From Endozoicomonas gorgoniicola (GTDB lineage Bacteria; Pseudomonadota; Gammaproteobacteria; Pseudomonadales; Endozoicomonadaceae), in assembly GCF_025562715.2 (NCBI RefSeq), contig NZ_JAPFCC010000001.1, positions 2,622,501 to 2,686,500 of the forward strand: a stretch of DNA of 64,000 nucleotides, given 5' to 3'. Every line of letters starts with the position of its first letter. Within the stretch, counting starts at the first letter, position 1. This document shows positions 61,224 through 64,000 of the stretch, piece by piece. Both the position numbers and the translations under genes were made by a program. A model generated the notes under the pieces. The model worked only from the letters and a program-made list of their open reading frames with translations. It ran no database searches and was not told where the DNA came from.

Positions 61224-62756
61224 TTAATGATATTGACCGTGTCGGAAGTAACCCTGAAGGGCATAAGCACTTCGCTCTTCCGAACCTGGGTCACGATCCG
61301 GGAACGGCGGTGTTTCAGTCTGTAAATGAGGAGATAAATTCTCAGAAGTGGAGTCCCGAATGAGGGGCGGGATAAGCTGAGAGAAGGGTTGGCGCAGGGT
61401 AAAAGGAGGAGGGGGCGGGGTAAAACCCCGAGGGAAGATGTATTGAAGGGAGATGAACGGTGAATATACAGCTGGCTGTTGCTCCTGCCGTTTTAATTTC
61501 CGACTTCTTGTAGGTTTCCGGAGAGAGGGGTCATATGACCAGAACCCCCCGTGCCCGGACGTATCTTCCTGGCGTTGAAAACAACGTAAAGAGCTTAAGG
61601 TATGCCTGATTGAATTCTTTTTGCTTTTTTTATCATAGTCACTTACCTGGAGTAATTCATGGTAACGCCTGTAGATTTCATTCAGCTTCAGCCTTTGTTC
61701 CTCGCTGGCCAGGATAATATCCGCAAGACATTCAGCCATCGTTTTATCGCGCCAGGGATTTCTGTCATCCCCCCCGGCACCACCACCACTACTACTACCG
61801 CCCCTCCAAAAACTAGCAGTATGATGTGCGTTTGTGTAACTACTCCAGGCTACGCCTCCCCCTCCGCTGTTGTAACTGTTTTGCCTGGTGGTGGTGCTGG
61901 CGCTTGTCTTACCGTAACTGATAATGCCGCTTGAAGGATGGTATGTATGACAAAGATGACCTGATGCGCTTTCAGAAATACCTACAACAAAAGGCTCGGC
62001 ATTTGCCTGAAAGATAATACGAGTATCCATGCAGCCTCTGTGTGGATCAAAATCAGTGGGTGGCGAGAGCACTGTGATGTTATTCAGTTTGGCTGACGGG
62101 TGAATTCTCAGGCGGCTGTCTTTGTTTTCATCCATTACCAGAACAGCTTCCGGGAATTTGGTATAAGATAACGGCTCCCCTGACAGGACGGACGACATGA
62201 AACCTGTTTTCTGATCGCTGTCTGTACGGACGCTTTCTATTCTGAAAAAAACAACAGGTTCATCAGGCTCTGGTTCCTGAAGAGAAGACTTGCCAACAAG
62301 GTTAACTTTGATGTCAATACTGGCATCAAGAAAGTAAGTGCCTTCTATCTCGACAGTACAACCAGGGGGAGATGTATGTAACACATTAAGTAATTGTTCA
62401 GTATCTCCCTTTGAAACTTTAGAAAAGCACCCTCTCTGCTGCCTGTCCGGTAAATGGTTGAAAGGCCGTAATGAATTGTCAGGACTATTTTTAGTGCCTG
62501 AGTATTGAGAATTATCAGTGTTTATTGGCCAGAAGTTTGTATTTGTACGAAAGACCAGTGCAGCCATCGCAAAGGCAGCCATCTCCTTACGGACTGGCAA
62601 ATAACTGGCTGACATTAACTCTTGTGCAATCAGGCCTTGCGCGCAAAATACAAGTGCAGAGAATGGCAGAACAAAATTCACCGTAAAGTATTTATTACGG
62701 GAAACAGAAAAAGTAGCAGGAAAAACATTTGATAGTTTGAATAGACAACCAAGCAT
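61224..62756 (-). CDS. Secreted Gly/Ser-rich protein of unknown function
   Basis: The protein is 510 residues from an ATG at 62756; the frame runs to a TTG at 62774. An N-terminal hydrophobic stretch (FTVNFVLPFSALVFCAQGLI) is a probable export signal. The core at about 100-280 is beta-rich (TVEIEGTYFLDASIDIKVNL, SAKLNNITVLSP) and could be a pectate-lyase-like helix or cadherin-like domain; this is a guess. A Gly/Ser hinge (YNSGGGGVAWSS, GGSSSGGGAGGDD) leads to a basic C-terminal part. The gene is bracketed by two copies of the maf 3' end. Function unknown. Confidence 0.55.
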   Translation of the reverse strand: MLGCLFKLSNVFPATFSVSRNKYFTVNFVLPFSALVFCAQGLIAQELMSASYLPVRKEMAAFAMAALVFRTNTNFWPINTDNSQYSGTKNSPDNSLRPFNHLPDRQQRGCFSKVSKGDTEQLLNVLHTSPPGCTVEIEGTYFLDASIDIKVNLVGKSSLQEPEPDEPVVFFRIESVRTDSDQKTGFMSSVLSGEPLSYTKFPEAVLVMDENKDSRLRIHPSAKLNNITVLSPPTDFDPHRGCMDTRIIFQANAEPFVVGISESASGHLCHTYHPSSGIISYGKTSASTTTRQNSYNSGGGGVAWSSYTNAHHTASFWRGGSSSGGGAGGDDRNPWRDKTMAECLADIILASEEQRLKLNEIYRRYHELLQVSDYDKKSKKNSIRHTLSSLRCFQRQEDTSGHGGFWSYDPSLRKPTRSRKLKRQEQQPAVYSPFISLQYIFPRGFTPPPPPFTLRQPFSQLIPPLIRDSTSENLSPHLQTETPPFPDRDPGSEERSAYALQGYFRHGQYH

Positions 62757-62846
62757 AAGCAACCGCCCGCGCAAGTAGTAGTGCGAACTAATCGTAGACG
62801 ATTGATAACCTTGCGTTACACTATTTTTTGATATGCATTCTGGTTA

Positions 62847-62969
62847 AATGAAGGTGTTAACATTATTTGAGTAAAATCGCTGTTCGCCGCCCGCCTTCCG
62901 CTATTCGCCGTTGGCTATTAGCTGTTACTGCCAACAGCGGGCTACGGATAACGGACAGCGAAAAGCGGC
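62847..62969. repeat. Second copy of maf 3' end plus palindromic element (direct repeat 2; repeat family copy D)
   Basis: aatgaaggtgttaacattat then ttga (62847-62870), preceded by gatatgc, is a decayed direct copy of the maf tail. It is followed by cgctgttcgccgcccgcc, cgttggctattagctgtt and cggacagcgaaaagcggcg, which can fold back on each other. It ends just before the sppA stop codon. Confidence 0.8.
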
Positions 62970-62978
62970 GACCGCCAG

Positions 62979-63965
62979 TCAGCGGAGGGTTACACCCTCA
63001 AGCCCCAGCGTTTTGATGACCGCACCACTGAAACTAACGCCCATATCTCTGGCAAATTTTTCCAGTGGCGACAGACGGGCAGTAAAGTCAACAATGGTTT
63101 CATTACCCACCACTTCCCGGGCAACATAACCCGCACTCCCCAGACCATCAACCAGACCAAGCCCGACAGCATTTTCACCTGTCCAGACCATGCCGGAGAA
63201 AATTACCTTGTCGTCGGTCAGTCGATCACCACGACCGGCTTTAACGGCGTTGATAAACTGATGATGAATACTGTCCAGCGATTCCTGCCAGCGTGTAGTC
63301 GCTTCTTCATCCATTGGCAGAAATGGATCGTTAAAGGCTTTGTACTCACCCGCTGTATAAGTACGACGGGTAATGCCCAGCTTGTCTATTGCCTCGACAA
63401 AACCAAAGCCTGATGACACCACACCAATAGACCCGACAAGACTGGCTTTATCGGCATAAATTTCATCCGCTGCGGCAGCCACGTAATAGCCTCCAGAGGC
63501 ACCGATATCCATAATCACGGAGTACAGTGGCGTCTCTGGATACTTGCTACGCAGCCGACGAATTTCATCGTAAATATAACCTGCCTGTACAGGGCTTCCA
63601 CCCGGACTGTTAATACGAAGAATAACGCCTTTGGTACCGGGATCTTCAAAGGCAGCCCGCAAGCCTCCCACAATAACGTCAGCACTGGCATCGTTACCAT
63701 CAGCAATCACACCACTAACATCCACCAGCGCTGTGTGCCCACCAGAAGGCTCCATTACCGGAACATCAACACGAAAAGCGGAATAAAAAATGCCAATGGT
63801 GGCAAACAGCCAGGTAAAGGTCAGCAGCTTGAAAAAAATACCCCAGCGGCGAGCCCGACGCTGCTCTTTCAATGCACCTTCAGCCAGGTTTTCAATCAGC
63901 TTCCAGGCCTTACCATCATCCTTATCGGACAGAACCGACTCAGACTCCTTCCAGTTATCTTCCAT
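62979..63965 (-). CDS. sppA: Signal peptide peptidase SppA (36-kDa type, S49)
   Basis: A 328-residue membrane protease with one N-terminal helix (FFKLLTFTWLFATIGIFYSA at 45-64). The Ser-Lys dyad is S157 in DIGASGGYYVAA and K209 in AGEYKAFND, with GVILRINSPGGSPV forming the oxyanion region. It removes leftover signal peptides, which suits a genome with many secreted proteins. As I recall it is next to maf in Pseudomonas; here a secreted gene intervenes. Confidence 0.94.
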   Translation of the reverse strand: MEDNWKESESVLSDKDDGKAWKLIENLAEGALKEQRRARRWGIFFKLLTFTWLFATIGIFYSAFRVDVPVMEPSGGHTALVDVSGVIADGNDASADVIVGGLRAAFEDPGTKGVILRINSPGGSPVQAGYIYDEIRRLRSKYPETPLYSVIMDIGASGGYYVAAAADEIYADKASLVGSIGVVSSGFGFVEAIDKLGITRRTYTAGEYKAFNDPFLPMDEEATTRWQESLDSIHHQFINAVKAGRGDRLTDDKVIFSGMVWTGENAVGLGLVDGLGSAGYVAREVVGNETIVDFTARLSPLEKFARDMGVSFSGAVIKTLGLEGVTLR

Positions 63966-64000
63966 CTTTACTCCGGGGCTTAGCGCCCAACAACGATTAT

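Overview
The window reads as a marine, host-associated gammaproteobacterium, most likely Endozoicomonas or a close relative (Oceanospirillales/Hahellaceae). This is an inference. It rests on a sodium-pumping NADH:quinone reductase (nqrA-F), a housekeeping backbone whose gene order I recall as that of Pseudomonas, and an unusual number of large signal-peptide proteins with eukaryote-like or effector-like domains placed between the core genes. No rRNA, tRNA or CRISPR array was seen.

Layout. 1-1009: 5' part of a membrane sensor (minus strand). 1107-5510: a 1467-residue secreted protein with a C-terminal OTU deubiquitinase domain. 5.5-9.6 kb: small metabolic genes (DUF2007, Sel1 repeats, PlsC-like acyltransferase, NIF3-like, two NUDIX hydrolases). 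9.8-12.7 kb: a secreted cPLA2/patatin-like lipase and two GNAT-like genes. 12.9-23.5 kb: corB-ypjD and ffh / rpsP-rimM-trmD-rplS, interrupted by a secreted unknown, a secreted trypsin-like protease and another secreted unknown. 23.6-35 kb: a YopT-like C58 cysteine protease, xerD-dsbC, two unknowns, hom-thrC and valS. 35-39 kb: a secreted unknown, aspartate 4-decarboxylase and an LVIVD-repeat secreted protein. 39-45 kb: nqrABCDEF. 45.6-48.4 kb: a split chromate transporter pair and a repeat-rich secreted protein. 48.6-61 kb: the fatty-acid and replication cluster tatD-pilZ-holB-tmk-mltG-pabC-fabF-[IS30]-acpP-fabG-fabD-plsX-rpmF-yceD, with maf divergent. 61.2-64 kb: a Gly/Ser-rich secreted unknown and sppA.

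How it fits together. The core blocks do translation and protein export (ffh, rpsP operon, valS), threonine synthesis (hom, thrC), disulfide isomerisation (dsbC), respiration (Nqr) and fatty-acid/phospholipid synthesis (fab, plsX, acyltransferase). The inserted genes encode a candidate host-interaction set: OTU deubiquitinase, C58 protease, S1 protease, cPLA2-like lipase and several secreted proteins of unknown function.

The most notable structural observation is that two inserted genes are bracketed by direct repeats of native core DNA. The rpsP promoter plus leader is present twice around 20230-21177. The 3' end of maf plus a palindromic element is present twice around 61224-62756. This suggests a duplication- or recombination-linked way of loading new secreted genes into conserved operon junctions. 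A dispersed family of imperfect palindromes sits downstream of several genes.
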